From positions 806,001 to 870,000 of the forward strand of contig NZ_QLMC01000003.1 of the NCBI RefSeq assembly GCF_003259745.1: DNA of 64,000 bases, given 5' to 3'. This document shows, piece by piece, positions 1-8,069 of this stretch. The notes under the pieces were generated by a model. It saw nothing but the letters and a program-made list of their open reading frames with translations. It did no database searches and was not told the origin of the DNA. The position numbers were made by a program, and so were the translations under genes. The stretch comes from Larkinella arboricola. GTDB taxonomy: Bacteria; Bacteroidota; Bacteroidia; Cytophagales; Spirosomataceae. Within the stretch, counting starts at the first letter, position 1. Each line of letters begins with the position of its first letter.

Positions 1-674
1 GAATCAGGGTCAGAAAATGGTAATCCTTTTCCGGGAATTCACCGAAAAGCCGCATTTGCGCTTCCGAAAACTGATAAAAGTCGCGCCGGATTCGCTCCCA
101 GTCCGGTTGAATGTTTCCATTGATCCAGATGTGAAAAACCGTTTCCCCAACTTTGTACGTTTCATGTTGCAAATCCGGCGAAGCGATCAGCGGACAATCG
201 ACCAGTTCGTAAAAATCCGTTGCACTCAGGATGTTGGGGGACGTCGGCGTTAACCCACAGGCAATTTCCCAATGGTCCGGAACGTCCAGTTCGAGCGTAC
301 ACGTCTCGTGCAAACGGTCGTCGGCATACAGGCACAGGTTGACGGGGTTGACGTACAGCAGCCGGTCGTCGGCAAAGCTGGTTCCGGCATTGACGGTATT
401 GCTGTAATAGGTATAACGAGCCACCAGCTCCGAAACACCTTCGGTTTGCACCCGCCAGCGGTCTTTGGTTATCTTCTGGAAAATGAGCGGGTTACCGGTC
501 TGGTCAAAGAGTTCAAAACGCTGAATGTTCTTGGCAAAATTCTGCAATTCGTAGCGTCCGGGGCGCCAGGCGGGGAGTTGCAACTCAACCGTCGGAGCCG
601 CGAGGCCCGTCAGCCGAAACTCAACCTCAATGGTGCGTGACGCGGGATTGCTGGAAGAAATACGATAGTGCATA
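1..674 (-). CDS. M61 family metallopeptidase, N-terminal part (runs off the window)
   Basis: Reading leftward from the ATG at 672-674 gives an open frame of 224 codons to the window edge. The product begins MHYRISSSNPASRTIEVEF and contains LQLPAWRPGRYELQNFAKNI and DDRLLYVNPVNLCLY, which is typical of the all-beta N-terminal domain of M61 (glycyl aminopeptidase-like) peptidases. The catalytic HExxH domain and the usual C-terminal PDZ domain would lie outside the window. No signal peptide is visible, so this may be one of the cytosolic members. Family assignment is by recognition of the N-domain only. The gene is divergent from rpmH. Confidence 0.8.
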
Positions 675-725
675 TCGGCGAATATAACCCCTTGTTGATG
701 AAAACTCTAAATATCGCCTGCAAAG

Positions 726-756
726 TTGTTTCATTTCGAAACATTCCCTACCTTTG
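726..756 (+). promoter_or_regulatory. Predicted promoter of rpmH-rnpA
   Basis: A TTG at 726-728 and TACCTTTG at 749-756 are separated by 20 bases. This matches the Bacteroidota primary sigma pattern (TTG, 19-21 bases, TAnnTTTG). It lies 41 bases before the rpmH start. Confidence 0.6.
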
Positions 757-797
757 CAGACTCATTTGAAAAACAGGCATCCAAGATATACTAAGTC

Positions 798-965
798 ATG
801 AAAAGAACGTTTCAACCTTCGAACCGTAAACGCCGGAACAAACACGGTTTCCGTGAGCGTATGGCCTCAGCCAATGGTCGCCGGGTACTGGCCGCCCGTC
901 GCGCAAAAGGACGTCATAAACTGACGGTTTCGGACGAGAAAAAAGGCGATCGGTTTAAGATTTAA
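798..965 (+). CDS. rpmH: 50S ribosomal protein L34
   Basis: This 55-residue protein starts [20 protein letters not shown] and continues with the universal L34 stretch [19 protein letters not shown]. It is a structural protein of the large ribosomal subunit that binds 23S rRNA. The final [10 protein letters not shown] tail is slightly longer than in E. coli L34. It is followed after 60 bases by rnpA, the conserved rpmH-rnpA pair. A canonical promoter lies directly upstream. Start and stop are unambiguous. Confidence 0.97.
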   Translation: MKRTFQPSNRKRRNKHGFRERMASANGRRVLAARRAKGRHKLTVSDEKKGDRFKI

Positions 966-1025
966 TCATGTCGTTTAAAGTTTAACGTTCTGAATTTAAC
1001 GTTAGGCGTTGAACCGCAAACGATA

Positions 1026-1451
1026 ATGAAGCAAACGTTCAAAAAATCCGAACGGCTTTGCAGTAAAAAAACCATCGGACAGTTATTTCAGAAAGGTAGT
1101 GCGACCACGCGGACGTTCTACCTTTTTCCGTTTCGTCTTCTCTATATGAACGACCCGGTCTGGATTGACCCGGTCCCGAGCCATCCAGACCGGGTCAATC
1201 CCCTGCCCGCCATCCTCATTTCGGTTTCCAGCCGGAACTTCAAAAAAGCCGTTGACCGCAACCACATCCGTCGGCGCGTTCGCGAAGCCTATCGTCTGAA
1301 TAAGTCGTTGCTGTTCGGTACACCCGACAAACCCAAACATCCCCCGGCTTATATTGTCTTTTTATATACCGCCCGCGAGAAAATTTCGTTTGAAGAGATA
1401 GAAAAAAGTATGAAATTAGCTTTGGCTCGTGTTACTGTTACACAGAGTTGA
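1026..1451 (+). CDS. rnpA: Ribonuclease P protein component
   Basis: The protein has 141 residues and forms the protein subunit of RNase P, which with the catalytic RNA removes tRNA 5' leaders. The N-terminus has the family start FKKSERLCSKK and the hallmark basic motif is DRNHIRRRVREAYR near residues 77-90. The segment from about residue 41 to 60 (NDPVWIDPVPSHPDRVNPLP) is a proline-rich expansion of a normally short loop and is encoded by a perfect DNA inverted repeat (see the repeat entry at 1152-1201), so the protein is longer than most relatives. The stop codon lies inside another long inverted repeat at 1438-1521. It follows rpmH in the same transcription unit. Confidence 0.95.
   Translation: MKQTFKKSERLCSKKTIGQLFQKGSATTRTFYLFPFRLLYMNDPVWIDPVPSHPDRVNPLPAILISVSSRNFKKAVDRNHIRRRVREAYRLNKSLLFGTPDKPKHPPAYIVFLYTAREKISFEEIEKSMKLALARVTVTQS
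1152..1201. repeat. Palindromic element inside rnpA
   Basis: Two overlapping perfect inverted repeats are present: 1162-1175 pairs with 1188-1201 (14 bases, 12-base loop), and 1152-1164 pairs with 1184-1196 (13 bases). The core GACCCGGTC therefore occurs twice in direct orientation and once inverted. The element is in frame and encodes the loop insertion in RnpA. Confidence 0.85.
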
Positions 1452-1521
1452 TCAGAGAATATCAGAGCAACACAGAGAAGACTTTGATTACCTCTGATTT
1501 CCTCTGATCAACTCTGTGTAA
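1438..1521. repeat. 20-bp perfect inverted repeat after rnpA
   Basis: Bases 1438-1457 are the exact reverse complement of 1502-1521, with a 44-base loop containing further CAGAG/CTCTG words. The left arm includes the rnpA stop codon. It is followed by a short T-run (1525-1530), so it may act as a terminator between rnpA and the peptidase gene. Confidence 0.85.
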
Positions 1522-1547
1522 TAGCTTTTTATAAGCTCTTATAAACT

Positions 1548-3209
1548 ATGTTTACGCGCAAACGTCTGACCGTCGCCCTGGGCGCGACCCTACTGGCAGG
1601 AAGCCTTGGTTTTTATTCGTTCCGCAACGACGACCGGTTCTTTGAAATCGCGCGTAACCTGGATATTTACGCGACGCTGTTCAAGGAACTGAATCTGTAT
1701 TACGTGGACGAACTGAACCCGAATCGCATGGTGAAGTCCAGTATTGACGCCATGCTGAAATCACTGGACCCGTATACTAACTTTTTCGCTGAAGACGAAA
1801 TTGAAGATTACATGACGATGACCACCGGCCGCTACAATGGCATCGGTGCGTTGATCGGTTCGCGGCAGGGGCGCAGCATCGTCATGATGATTTACGAAGG
1901 CACGCCCGCTGAAAAATCCGGTTTGCGAATTGGCGACGAGATCATCAAAATCGACGGTGTGGATATCAAAACCCGGCGCGAAGCAGACTCCGACAAACTG
2001 CTGCGGGGGCAAACCAATACGGCGGTCAAATTGACGGTGAAGCGATTTGGAACCAATGCGCCGATTGATCTGACCGTAACGCGTGATGTCGTAAAAATGA
2101 CCAATGTGCCTTATTATGGCATGATTACCAACGACGTAGGCTACATCGACCTGAAAGATTTTACCGGAACGGCTTCGCGCGAGGTGCGGAATGCGTTCAC
2201 GGAACTGAAGGGGAAAGGCATGAAAAAGCTGGTGCTCGACGTGCGCGAAAATCCGGGCGGTTTGCTGAACATGGCCATTGATATTGCCAACATCTGGCTC
2301 CCGCGCGATTCGGAGATTGTAACGACGAAGGGCAAAGTAACCGAATGGAACAAAACGTACACGGCTTTGAACCCGCCCCTCGATCTGGAAATCCCGATTG
2401 TGGTGCTGACCAACAGCCGGAGTGCCTCCGCGGCCGAGATTGTTTCCGGCGTTATTCAGGACTATGACCGGGGGGTTCTGGTGGGTCAGTTGACCTACGG
2501 CAAAGGGCTGGTCCAGACCACCCGGGAGCTTTCGTACAACACGAAACTGAAAATCACGACGGCGAAATATTACATTCCGAGTGGCCGCTGCATTCAGGCC
2601 ATCGACTACAGCCACCGCAACCCCGACGGCAGCGTGGGCAAGATTCCGGATTCATTGAAAACCGCCTTCAAAACCAAAGCCGGTCGGACGGTTTACGACG
2701 GCGGTGGCGTGTCGCCCGATGTTCCGGTGGAAGCCGTAGCCCCCACCCCGATTGCGCTGAGTTTAACCAACAAGGGGTTGATTTTTGATTATGCGGTCAA
2801 ATACCACCACGATCATCCGACGATCAAGCCGGCCCGCGAGTTTCATCTGACCGATGCCGATTATCAGGAGTTTGTAACCTGGCTGAAAGACAAAGAATAC
2901 GATTATACGACACAGGTTGAAAAAGAACTGAGCACACTGGAAGCATCGGCGAAGAAGGAAAAATCCTTTAACCAGATTCAGGATCAGCTGAAGGCGTTAC
3001 GAACGAAGCTTTCCCACAGCAAAGACGCCGATCTGGCGACGTTCAAAAGCGAAATAAAAACGCTGCTCGAACAGGAGATTGTTGGCCACTATTACCTCCA
3101 GAAAGGCATGAAAGAAGCTTCTTTCTCGACCGATCCGGAAATTAAAGCCGCCCTCGACCTGTTCAGCGACATGAACCGGTATCAATCCGTCCTAAAAGGA
3201 AAACCCTAA
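1548..3209 (+). CDS. S41 family C-terminal processing peptidase
   Basis: This 553-residue Ctp/Prc-type serine protease acts in the envelope on C-termini of periplasmic proteins. An N-terminal hydrophobic segment (about residues 8-24, no Cys lipobox) exports or anchors it. A PDZ domain covers about 85-170 (GTPAEKSGLRIGDEIIKIDG) and the S41 catalytic core about 190-380. The Ser-Lys dyad is visible: the nucleophile is in NSRSASAAE (residues 290-298) and Lys319 is in TYGKGLVQTT. The roughly 170-residue C-terminal tail is helical and charged, as in other Bacteroidota Ctp proteins. The gene is separated from rnpA by a 20-bp inverted repeat and from tsaB by a 16-bp inverted repeat. Confidence 0.93.
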   Translation: MFTRKRLTVALGATLLAGSLGFYSFRNDDRFFEIARNLDIYATLFKELNLYYVDELNPNRMVKSSIDAMLKSLDPYTNFFAEDEIEDYMTMTTGRYNGIGALIGSRQGRSIVMMIYEGTPAEKSGLRIGDEIIKIDGVDIKTRREADSDKLLRGQTNTAVKLTVKRFGTNAPIDLTVTRDVVKMTNVPYYGMITNDVGYIDLKDFTGTASREVRNAFTELKGKGMKKLVLDVRENPGGLLNMAIDIANIWLPRDSEIVTTKGKVTEWNKTYTALNPPLDLEIPIVVLTNSRSASAAEIVSGVIQDYDRGVLVGQLTYGKGLVQTTRELSYNTKLKITTAKYYIPSGRCIQAIDYSHRNPDGSVGKIPDSLKTAFKTKAGRTVYDGGGVSPDVPVEAVAPTPIALSLTNKGLIFDYAVKYHHDHPTIKPAREFHLTDADYQEFVTWLKDKEYDYTTQVEKELSTLEASAKKEKSFNQIQDQLKALRTKLSHSKDADLATFKSEIKTLLEQEIVGHYYLQKGMKEASFSTDPEIKAALDLFSDMNRYQSVLKGKP

Positions 3210-3210
3210 G

Positions 3211-3277
3211 GAGTGCAGCGTTAAGAATGAAGAGGTAAGAGTTTGTTTTGTAACTCATCACTCTTAACGCTGCACTC
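3211..3277. repeat. 16-bp inverted repeat between ctp and tsaB
   Basis: Bases 3211-3226 are the exact reverse complement of 3262-3277. The left arm begins directly after the peptidase stop codon and the right arm ends 10 bases before the tsaB ATG. It could terminate the first gene or structure the tsaB leader. Confidence 0.8.
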
Positions 3278-3287
3278 TTCATTCATT

Positions 3288-3980
3288 ATGTCTCTTATTC
3301 TTTCCATTGATACCTCCACAACCGTTTGTTCGGTGGCGCTGCACCGCGACGGGATGCTGGCGGCCTGTTACGAATTATTTACCGAGAAATCATCGTCGGG
3401 GATGCTGACGACCCTGATTCAGCATACCGTACAGCACAGCGGCTATCAGCTTTCGGAACTCGACGCCATTGCCGTTGCGAAAGGACCAGGCTCGTATACA
3501 GGGTTACGGATTGGCGTTTCGACGGCGAAAGGATTGTGTTTCGCACTCGACAAACCGCTGCTGGCTATTAATACGCTCGAAGCAATGGTGTGGCAGGTTA
3601 ACGGTTTTTATCCGGCTTCTTATGCCCTCTGCCCTATGCTCGACGCCCGACGGATGGAAGTCTACTGTGCCGTTTACAACACGGAAGGTCAGGAAATTCA
3701 GGCAACGTCCGCGCAAATTATTGATGAAGGCTCGTTTGCCGACCTGCTAACCCAACAGCCCGTTGTGTTTTTTGGCAACGGTGCGGCCAAGTGCCAAGCG
3801 GTATTGTCGCATCAACCCAACGCTATTTTTCCGGAACAAACCGTTCATCCATCGGCCAGAACGGTGGGCCAACTGGCGGCTGTGGCCTACGAGCAGGGCC
3901 AGTTTGAAGATGTTGCCAATTTCGAACCGTATTATCTGAAAGATTTTGTGGGAACCAAGCCGAAGAAGTTGGTTGTTTAA
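3288..3980 (+). CDS. tsaB: tRNA threonylcarbamoyladenosine biosynthesis protein TsaB
   Basis: TsaB is the scaffold partner of TsaD in forming t6A37 on ANN-decoding tRNAs. The 230-residue product begins MSLILSIDTSTTVCSVALH, the ASKHA-fold phosphate-1 strand, and has the conserved AKGPGSYTGLRIGVSTAKGL near residues 65-84. The length is normal for TsaB. The frame is open 45 bases further upstream, but that extension would be translated from the inverted repeat arm and lacks family similarity, so the ATG at 3288 is preferred. DUF2480 follows after 5 bases, suggesting co-transcription. Confidence 0.95.
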   Translation: MSLILSIDTSTTVCSVALHRDGMLAACYELFTEKSSSGMLTTLIQHTVQHSGYQLSELDAIAVAKGPGSYTGLRIGVSTAKGLCFALDKPLLAINTLEAMVWQVNGFYPASYALCPMLDARRMEVYCAVYNTEGQEIQATSAQIIDEGSFADLLTQQPVVFFGNGAAKCQAVLSHQPNAIFPEQTVHPSARTVGQLAAVAYEQGQFEDVANFEPYYLKDFVGTKPKKLVV

Positions 3981-3985
3981 CGGGT

Positions 3986-4501
3986 ATGGAAACGGAAGAA
4001 ATTGTCAATCGTGTGGCCAAAAGCGGCCTGGTAACGCTGGATCTGGAAGACTACTACCACCCCGGCGAACGGGTTGTCTATGACCTGAAAGACAATCTGT
4101 TTATGGGCATGATTCTGAAAGAGAAAGACTTCCGTGACTTTCTGAAAGCTCACGACTGGAGCCAGTATGCCGGTAAAAACGTGGCCGTCACCTGTTCGGA
4201 AGATGCTATTATACCGACCTGGGCATACATGCTGCTAACCATTTATCTGGAACCGCACGCCCATACCGTTGTCTTTGGCTCGCTTCAGGATCTGGAGGAA
4301 AAACTCTACTTCGACGCTATCAACCGGATTAACATCGACGATTTCCGCGACAGCCGCGTGGTGGTGAAAGGATGCAGCAAGGTGGCAGTACCGACGGCGG
4401 CTTACGTCGAAATAACGCGTCGGTTACGGCCCGTGGCCCACAGCATCATGTTCGGCGAACCGTGCAGCACCGTGCCCCTGTACAAACGTCCCAAGCAATA
4501 A
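3986..4501 (+). CDS. DUF2480 family protein
   Basis: This 171-residue soluble protein belongs to DUF2480, a family of unknown function restricted to Bacteroidota. Typical stretches are GLVTLDLEDYY near the N-terminus, DLKDNLFMGMILKEKDFR, and the C-terminal GEPCSTVPLYKR. No signal peptide or membrane segment is visible. It begins 5 bases after tsaB, so the two are probably one operon. No catalytic motif is recognisable. Confidence 0.88.
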   Translation: METEEIVNRVAKSGLVTLDLEDYYHPGERVVYDLKDNLFMGMILKEKDFRDFLKAHDWSQYAGKNVAVTCSEDAIIPTWAYMLLTIYLEPHAHTVVFGSLQDLEEKLYFDAINRINIDDFRDSRVVVKGCSKVAVPTAAYVEITRRLRPVAHSIMFGEPCSTVPLYKRPKQ

Positions 4502-5323
4502 TTATCTGTTGTAGATAAATTCTTCCTTCCGACCATCGGCATAAACCTGCCGGGCGGGATACCCATCGGGCCGGTATTCATAGGTCCATCGCTCATCGGA
4601 AGTGATGCCCGAAGCCAGATTGACCGACTGCTGACGGACGATGTTGTTGCGACTCATATACCAGCTGATATCGGCATCCATCCGGGTTAACCGGTAGGGA
4701 TTTGGGGCGTTGTCGTACTCATAGGTATAAATGATATTCGGTTCGGAGGTAGTGGAAACATTGGAATAAAGCGTTTCCCTGATCACATTATCCTGCGTAT
4801 TGTACTCAAAAACCGTATAGGAACCGGGTTTCCCGTCAAGAGAATAATGAGTTCGGCGCGTGATGCGCTTGCGGAGGTCGTATTCGTAGGTTGTATAGGA
4901 ACGGGTTTGCGGCTGATCGTTATCCAGTGTATAATTTTTCCGTTCGCGAATCGTCGTATCCGGATTAAATACAAACTCGTTATAGCTATACATTTTCAGC
5001 GGTCGCCCTGACTGGATACTACTCGACCAGGGAGAGTTTGTAAAATGGTGTTCGACACGAAGCGTATGGCTATTTACCCAGTTATAAATCAGCTTGTTAT
5101 CCACCGTGCCATCCGGATTTTCGGAAACGACTTCTCTCAGAATGTTATTCGCATCGTATTCGTAACGGGTTGACCGAAACCAGGACGCATTGGCCGGAAC
5201 ACCGTAATAGTCGGTTCGGATCAGGCGAAACGATGAACCTCTGGCCAGAATGGCATCGTCGTTCTTGCGGTCGCAGGCGGCAACCAGCAAACTCAGGAGC
5301 AGGAGAAAGGAGACGGTTTTCAT
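4502..5323 (-). CDS. Predicted lipoprotein with YD-like repeats
   Basis: This 273-residue protein has a clear lipoprotein signal: MKTVSFLLLLSLLVAAC with the lipobox Cys at residue 17. The mature part is beta-rich with recurring Tyr-Glu-Tyr-Asp units (YEYDANNIL, YEYDLRKRI, FEYNTQDNV, YEYDNAPNP, YEYRPDGYP), the pattern of wall-associated YD or RHS-type repeats. It probably folds as a small beta sheet or spiral at the cell surface. No enzyme motif is seen. It is convergent with DUF2480, the two stop codons being adjacent at 4501/4502. Function unknown. Confidence 0.8.
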   Translation of the reverse strand: MKTVSFLLLLSLLVAACDRKNDDAILARGSSFRLIRTDYYGVPANASWFRSTRYEYDANNILREVVSENPDGTVDNKLIYNWVNSHTLRVEHHFTNSPWSSSIQSGRPLKMYSYNEFVFNPDTTIRERKNYTLDNDQPQTRSYTTYEYDLRKRITRRTHYSLDGKPGSYTVFEYNTQDNVIRETLYSNVSTTSEPNIIYTYEYDNAPNPYRLTRMDADISWYMSRNNIVRQQSVNLASGITSDERWTYEYRPDGYPARQVYADGRKEEFIYNR

Positions 5324-5396
5324 AAAGGTCTGGTTAGGAAGCAGATATCATTAGGACTCGGTGGCCCGGAAAACCGTTGGAAACCGTCTTCAAAAT

Positions 5397-5987
5397 TTAC
5401 ACCAGCCGGAAACTCCTCCGGTGCCAGCGACACGGCCCGTGTTCCAGAAGCGCCCGACGGTGAATGGGTGTCGGATAACCGACATTCCGTTCCCAGCCAT
5501 AATGCGGAAATTCCAGTGATAGTTTCTCCATCAGTTCATCCCGGTAGGTTTTCGCCAGCACCGACGCAGCCGCAATCGACAGAAATTTTGTGTCGCCTTT
5601 CACGATGCAGGTGTGCGGAATCATCGGGTAATTCGTAAACCGGTTACCATCCACGAGCAGATGATTCGGCTTCATCCCATCCACCCGGCTCATGATCATG
5701 TCCAGCGCCCTGTGCATCGCCAGAAAACTGGCTTTCAGAATGTTAATCTGATCAATTTCTTCATTCGACACTTCGGCCACGGCCCACGCCAGGGCGTCGC
5801 GCTGCAATTCCTCCCGCAATCGTTCGCGCTGACTCCGGCTTAGTTGTTTTGAATCGTTCAGAACCGGGTGGGTATAATCGTTCGGCAAAATTACCGCAGC
5901 CGCCACCACCGGACCCGCCAGACAACCCCGCCCGACTTCGTCCAGCCCCGCTTCAATGGCGTTTGCGTTGTAATAAGATAATAACAT
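5397..5987 (-). CDS. rnhB: Ribonuclease HII
   Basis: RNase HII cuts the RNA strand of RNA/DNA hybrids and single ribonucleotides embedded in DNA. The 196-residue product has the signature GLDEVGRGCLAGPVVAAAV at residues 14-32 (acidic pair Asp-Glu), LLVDGNRF with the third acidic residue near 110, and the conserved SIAAASVLAKTYRD near 138-151. Length and motifs are normal. The gene is leftward, 84 bases downstream of batA; an inverted-repeat-bearing spacer separates them. Confidence 0.96.
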   Translation of the reverse strand: MLLSYYNANAIEAGLDEVGRGCLAGPVVAAAVILPNDYTHPVLNDSKQLSRSQRERLREELQRDALAWAVAEVSNEEIDQINILKASFLAMHRALDMIMSRVDGMKPNHLLVDGNRFTNYPMIPHTCIVKGDTKFLSIAAASVLAKTYRDELMEKLSLEFPHYGWERNVGYPTPIHRRALLEHGPCRWHRRSFRLV

Positions 5988-6011
5988 AGTTAGACAAAAG
6001 ACAGGAGATAA

Positions 6012-6060
6012 AAGACAAGAGACAAAAGATAGGAGAGTAAAGTCTTTCGTCTATTGTCTT
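6012..6060. repeat. Imperfect inverted repeat with AGACAAAAGA words
   Basis: AAGACAAGAGAC at 6012-6023 pairs with 6049-6060 with one mismatch. The spacer between rnhB and batA (5988-6071) is built of repeated AGACAAAAGA-like words. The same word forms the arms of the repeat at 57368-57412. Confidence 0.6.
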
Positions 6061-6071
6061 TCCTCCCTAAT

Positions 6072-7082
6072 TCAATCTTCCAGAATATTTCCAAAAATGG
6101 TGTTTTTCAGCAGCAGGGTCAGCAGCAGAAAGACGATGGCCCAGTACAGATAAACGCGGTAAAAATCTTTGACGTCTTTATAAATAACGGTTTTGATGGG
6201 CGCTTTTTCCAGCCGATCAATTTCGTTAAAAACCGCCTGTAAACGCGTCGCATCTCCCGCCCGGAAAAAACTCCCGCTGCCAATGTTGGCAATGGTCGTC
6301 AGAATGCCCTCGTCCACCGTCACGGTGGTCAGGTTGCTAATGACGCTTGGGCGTGGCGGTTTTCCGATGGCGACGGTATAAATCCGGATGTTGAACGCTT
6401 TAGCCAGCCGCGCCACCGTTACCGGATCGAGATTCCCCGCCGTGTTATCGCCGTCGCTCAGCAAAATCGTTACTTTACTTTTGACTTTCGATTCGCGCAT
6501 CCGGTTAATACAAACCGCCAGGGCACTCCCAATGGCCGTACCGGATGTTTTAATCATGCTGTCGTCCAGATCATTGAGGTAGCTGTTTATCAGATCGTGA
6601 TCGGTGGTCAACGGGCAGAGCGAGTAAGCTTCTCCGGCAAAGATAACCAGACCAATGCGGTCGTTCTGACGGCTTTTCACAAAGGCGCGGGCCACCCGCT
6701 TGGCCGCTTCCAGACGATTGGGTTTCAGGTCGGTTTCGGACATCGACGACGAAATATCAATTGCCAGCATCAGGTCAATGCCCTCAGCCACGCGTTCGGG
6801 TTGCTCCCGGATCAGCTGGGGCCGGGCAAGAGCCACGAAAATAAGGGCAAGGGCGATAAAAAGGCTCAGTGGTAACAAATACCGTAAACTACTGACCAGC
6901 GTTGGCTGGAGTTCAGCCCGGTTCAGCGCCACACTCAGCCGCTGTTTCGCCCGACCCGATAACAAGGTACGCAGTCCGAAAAGCAGCAGAATACCGGGAA
7001 TGGCGTACAGATAGATCGGGTGCGCCCAAGTAAACTGGCGCAACTGCGAAATTGTAAACCACTGATACGAAAACCATTCCAT
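6072..7082 (-). CDS. batA: BatA-type VWA domain membrane protein
   Basis: The 336-residue protein has two N-terminal membrane segments (about 22-40 and 70-90), a von Willebrand A domain (about 105-290) and a C-terminal membrane segment near 310-328. The MIDAS metal site is intact: DISSSM (DxSxS), with a Thr in the SGTAIGSAL region and Asp in LSDGDNTAG. This is the architecture of Bacteroidota aerotolerance protein BatA, thought to scaffold envelope complexes with MoxR-type ATPases. It is the last gene of a leftward operon with a DUF58 protein and a membrane protein. Confidence 0.9.
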   Translation of the reverse strand: MEWFSYQWFTISQLRQFTWAHPIYLYAIPGILLLFGLRTLLSGRAKQRLSVALNRAELQPTLVSSLRYLLPLSLFIALALIFVALARPQLIREQPERVAEGIDLMLAIDISSSMSETDLKPNRLEAAKRVARAFVKSRQNDRIGLVIFAGEAYSLCPLTTDHDLINSYLNDLDDSMIKTSGTAIGSALAVCINRMRESKVKSKVTILLSDGDNTAGNLDPVTVARLAKAFNIRIYTVAIGKPPRPSVISNLTTVTVDEGILTTIANIGSGSFFRAGDATRLQAVFNEIDRLEKAPIKTVIYKDVKDFYRVYLYWAIVFLLLTLLLKNTIFGNILED

Positions 7083-7088
7083 ATTCTA

Positions 7089-8069
7089 TCAATCAAAGGT
7101 AGCTTCCTGGTGCGCTTCCACCAAATGAACGCTGTTTCGCCGGTAGGCGCTGTCGGCCACCTCACTCAGAATCCGAAGTGACTGCTGCGTGTGGTCCGAG
7201 TAAACACCGCCGTAGATAGCCCCGTCAATTTCTTTCAGGGCGTCCGCCAGCCGGTTATCCTGCACGAGTTCAGCAATCTCGCGGGTTGTTAGCGACGTAA
7301 AGGGCTTGCTCTCAATGCGCTCCATATACTTTCGCCAGAGAACAACGGCCCGGCCAGCGTCTTTAGGAGCGGTTTCAGGGCCAATGTTACGCGTCAGCCG
7401 ATCGAACGAACGCTGAAAGCTCATGTATTGCCGGTATAACTGATAGCGCCGGATACGGGTACGAATGTTGCCGCCAAAAAACAAAAAGAGCACACCCGCC
7501 AGGGCACAAAGGCCCATCAGAATAATCATCAGGAGCGGGTAATTCATTTGCTGTTTGAGAACCACTACCTTGGTATGAGTCGCAAGCCGGAGCGTGTCGG
7601 GGCGCTGGGTTTGAATGCGTTCGCGCAGCCGGACGGTATCCGCGCTGGAACGAACCAGCGTGCAGTCAGTTGGCGTACGGAGCAGCCAAACGGGTACCTC
7701 CAGCGTCTGTACGGGCCTGGTTTCGAAAGTAATCAGGGTGTACACCGCACTATCCAGACTGCCCCGCGTACTGGTTTCCGTCGAAAAAATAGTCATGTCC
7801 CGCACCAGAAACGGCGCAAAATGCCGGGCGGTATCCGGAAACAGCACATCAATGTTGGGCCGGTGGCGAATGCTCAGGGAATACCGAAACGGCTTACCGA
7901 TTTCAACCGTATCGGTTAGAAATACACCGTTGGGAGATTGCGCCCGTGTGAGCGTAAAGCACGCACAGAACAGCAAAATGCCCCCTAAACCGCGCCGGGC
8001 TGGCTGTCCAAATAAAAACCGTCCGGCTGGCTTTATACTAGCGTTTAATCCTGCAAACTTCAACTTCAT
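7089..8069 (-). CDS. Bat operon membrane protein (BatD/DUF4381-like)
   Basis: The 326-residue protein starts with a basic region and a hydrophobic segment near 28-43 ending in RAQ, a likely signal peptide. About 150 exported beta-rich residues follow (TDTVEIGKPFRYSLSI), then one strong membrane segment near 180-200 (LLMIILMGLCALAGVLFLFF), and a cytosolic helical tail. This layout and its position between DUF58 and BatA genes match the DUF4381/BatD-like component of Bat loci. Sequence similarity to a named family is weak by eye, so the identity is mainly contextual. It overlaps the upstream DUF58 gene by 4 bases. Confidence 0.65.
   Translation of the reverse strand: MKLKFAGLNASIKPAGRFLFGQPARRGLGGILLFCACFTLTRAQSPNGVFLTDTVEIGKPFRYSLSIRHRPNIDVLFPDTARHFAPFLVRDMTIFSTETSTRGSLDSAVYTLITFETRPVQTLEVPVWLLRTPTDCTLVRSSADTVRLRERIQTQRPDTLRLATHTKVVVLKQQMNYPLLMIILMGLCALAGVLFLFFGGNIRTRIRRYQLYRQYMSFQRSFDRLTRNIGPETAPKDAGRAVVLWRKYMERIESKPFTSLTTREIAELVQDNRLADALKEIDGAIYGGVYSDHTQQSLRILSEVADSAYRRNSVHLVEAHQEATFD

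Noticed and set aside
1761-2615. Leftward 284-codon frame opposite the C-terminal processing peptidase
   Set aside because: The forward frame has all S41 and PDZ motifs. The reverse frame has shadow-like Arg/His/Gln-rich sequence.
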